Shown here: positions 4,488 through 5,567 of the stretch, piece by piece
How the letters are laid out: every line of letters begins with the position of its first letter
Position numbering within the stretch: the stretch's first letter is position 1
From: an uncultured Clostridia bacterium
GTDB lineage: Bacteria; Bacillota; Clostridia; Oscillospirales; Oscillospiraceae
Assembly (NCBI GenBank): GCA_947177115.1
Contig: CAMWTG010000192.1
Location: 1-5,567, forward strand
DNA: 5,567 nt
Direction: 5' to 3'
Translations under genes and position numbers: made by a program
The notes under the pieces: model-generated
Told to the model about the DNA's origin: nothing
The model's input: only the letters and a program-made list of their open reading frames with translations
The model's database searches: none

Positions 4488-5567
4488 AATTTCCATCGTT
4501 GCCAACAATCGTAAGAACATGTCCCGAAATACGAAAATTAAAGTCGGGGATGTCATCTGCGGCCTCTACGGTTACCTTCCAGGTGCCATTTAAGGGGATG
4601 TTGCTGGGATTATTTAGGTAGTTGAAAAAGACCGCTGCTGGTAAACTGCCATAATATCCAAGTTGTGCCTGAAATGTTTGCCCATTGGGCGCGGTAATCT
4701 GACAGGACTTGATTCTAGGGTCCATTGATTTTTTACCGCCTGTAGCATAGAAACGGGTCATGTTATTGGCTCGCGCTGACTTGGTAAACCCTGACAATGT
4801 AAAAGTGAACGTTCTTTTTGTACCAGCGGAAACAGAATAGCTTGCAGATGCATAGCTGATTTTTTCATTAGTGAAATAAGGATACCCGATCCAGATATAG
4901 TAGTTATCATTCATCACATCATCTGTTGGGATATACTCAGTGGAATAAAACCCAATCAGATAGTTTCCGCCCGGTTCCAAGTCAAGACGCTTTTGGACAC
5001 ATCCATGCCATTCTGTATCGCTGACGTTTAATATCCTCCGGTCAGTATCCTGAGATTCGTATTCGATTTCCCCTGTATCGGCATTAATTACTATGAAAGC
5101 AAGACTGTTTCGTTTCGCGATTCTCGCTGTTATGTAGGTCTCGCCGTCTGCCCTGTAATGAAACCACTCCCCTGTGTTAAGCAACGCCTGGTATCCAGAA
5201 AAATACTTGGTCATGCCAATCGATTCCAGCTTCTCATCGGGGGCATTGGAGGGTACGGTGGCAATTACATCGCTACCTCCGAAGTCCTCAGCAAATGTAT
5301 CCAGGGTTCCCAGCGTAAAACTATAATTTGTGTTATCTGTCAGCGCTTTGAAGGTAATCGTATATGTCTCCATGATGCTGTCCGAGTTCGAAAGCGTAAG
5401 GAACATTTTAGGGGTAAAGACAAGTTCTGAAATCATATTTTGCGTTGTTGTTTGCCAGGATGTTTGGGTGCTTTCCCTGTAAATCTCAACTACAAAATCG
5501 TTTGTTGTTAAAAACGGGTGGACGCAAAGAAGTACTTTCGGAAGTATTTCATGGTCAATTTCAAAAG
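4486..5567 (-). CDS. 5'-partial beta-rich protein of unknown function
   Basis: I do not recognise this protein, and its start is outside the window. The frame stays open from the stop (4486-4488) through 5565, giving 359 visible residues. The ATG at 5436 is probably internal: no ribosome binding site precedes it, and the 43 residues before it (FEIDHEILPKVLL...TTTQN) continue the same beta-rich style. Composition is high in Thr, Ser, Tyr, Asn and Gly with many alternating hydrophobic residues, as in beta-sandwich proteins. The middle, around LEPGGNYLIGFYS, and the C-terminus, LNGTWKVTVEAADD through GHVLTIVG, resemble the G-x-W and G-x-Y strands of P-domain or PPC-like sandwiches. This is a weak resemblance only. 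A surface or secreted location is plausible but the signal region is not visible. Base composition is clearly more AT-rich than the neighbours (sampled lines 32-48% GC against about 65% in the downstream gene). It is tightly linked to that gene. Confidence 0.8.
   Translation of the reverse strand, partial: FEIDHEILPKVLLCVHPFLTTNDFVVEIYRESTQTSWQTTTQNMISELVFTPKMFLTLSNSDSIMETYTITFKALTDNTNYSFTLGTLDTFAEDFGGSDVIATVPSNAPDEKLESIGMTKYFSGYQALLNTGEWFHYRADGETYITARIAKRNSLAFIVINADTGEIEYESQDTDRRILNVSDTEWHGCVQKRLDLEPGGNYLIGFYSTEYIPTDDVMNDNYYIWIGYPYFTNEKISYASASYSVSAGTKRTFTFTLSGFTKSARANNMTRFYATGGKKSMDPRIKSCQITAPNGQTFQAQLGYYGSLPAAVFFNYLNNPSNIPLNGTWKVTVEAADDIPDFNFRISGHVLTIVGNDGN

Overview
The window looks like the end of a contig from a GC-rich, Gram-positive anaerobe of the Clostridia, most likely an Oscillospiraceae-type gut bacterium (Flavonifractor/Intestinimonas-like). 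This is inferred from the strong GAGG/AAGGAGG ribosome binding sites, sigma-A-like TTGACT promoters, high GC content and the kind of type I glutamine synthetase present. No 16S or other definitive marker is in the window.

Layout. Positions 1-105 are nearly pure poly-C and look like low-quality contig-edge sequence rather than biology. A promoter with a 19-bp spacer (154-184) precedes a 494-residue plus-strand gene (217-1701). It encodes an unusual fusion of an N-terminal MerR-type DNA-binding domain, an RDD-like membrane domain and a C-terminal domain of unknown role, so it is probably a membrane-tethered transcription regulator. A GC-rich hairpin without a U-tract follows it (1707-1730). A roughly 210-bp intergenic region then carries a 17-bp near-perfect palindrome, a promoter (1823-1851) and a leader hairpin (1858-1888). 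It leads into glnA, a type I-beta-like glutamine synthetase (1914-3350) in which the usual adenylylation tyrosine is replaced by phenylalanine. A strong bidirectional terminator (3351-3389) closes glnA and also the converging minus-strand unit.

That minus-strand unit holds two genes I cannot name, with a 12-bp gap in which the stop codon of the first runs into the Shine-Dalgarno sequence of the second. The downstream gene (3388-4473) encodes a 361-residue, cysteine-free soluble protein. The upstream gene (4486 to the window edge) is open through position 5567, so its start lies outside the window; it encodes a beta-rich, possibly surface or secreted protein. It is visibly more AT-rich than everything else here, which suggests a recently acquired or differently evolving locus.

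The two plus-strand genes each have their own promoter and I see no firm evidence that the MerR-RDD protein controls glnA. The least explained parts are the membrane-fused regulator and the two-gene minus-strand unit. No tRNA, rRNA, CRISPR array, insertion sequence or known riboswitch was recognised.
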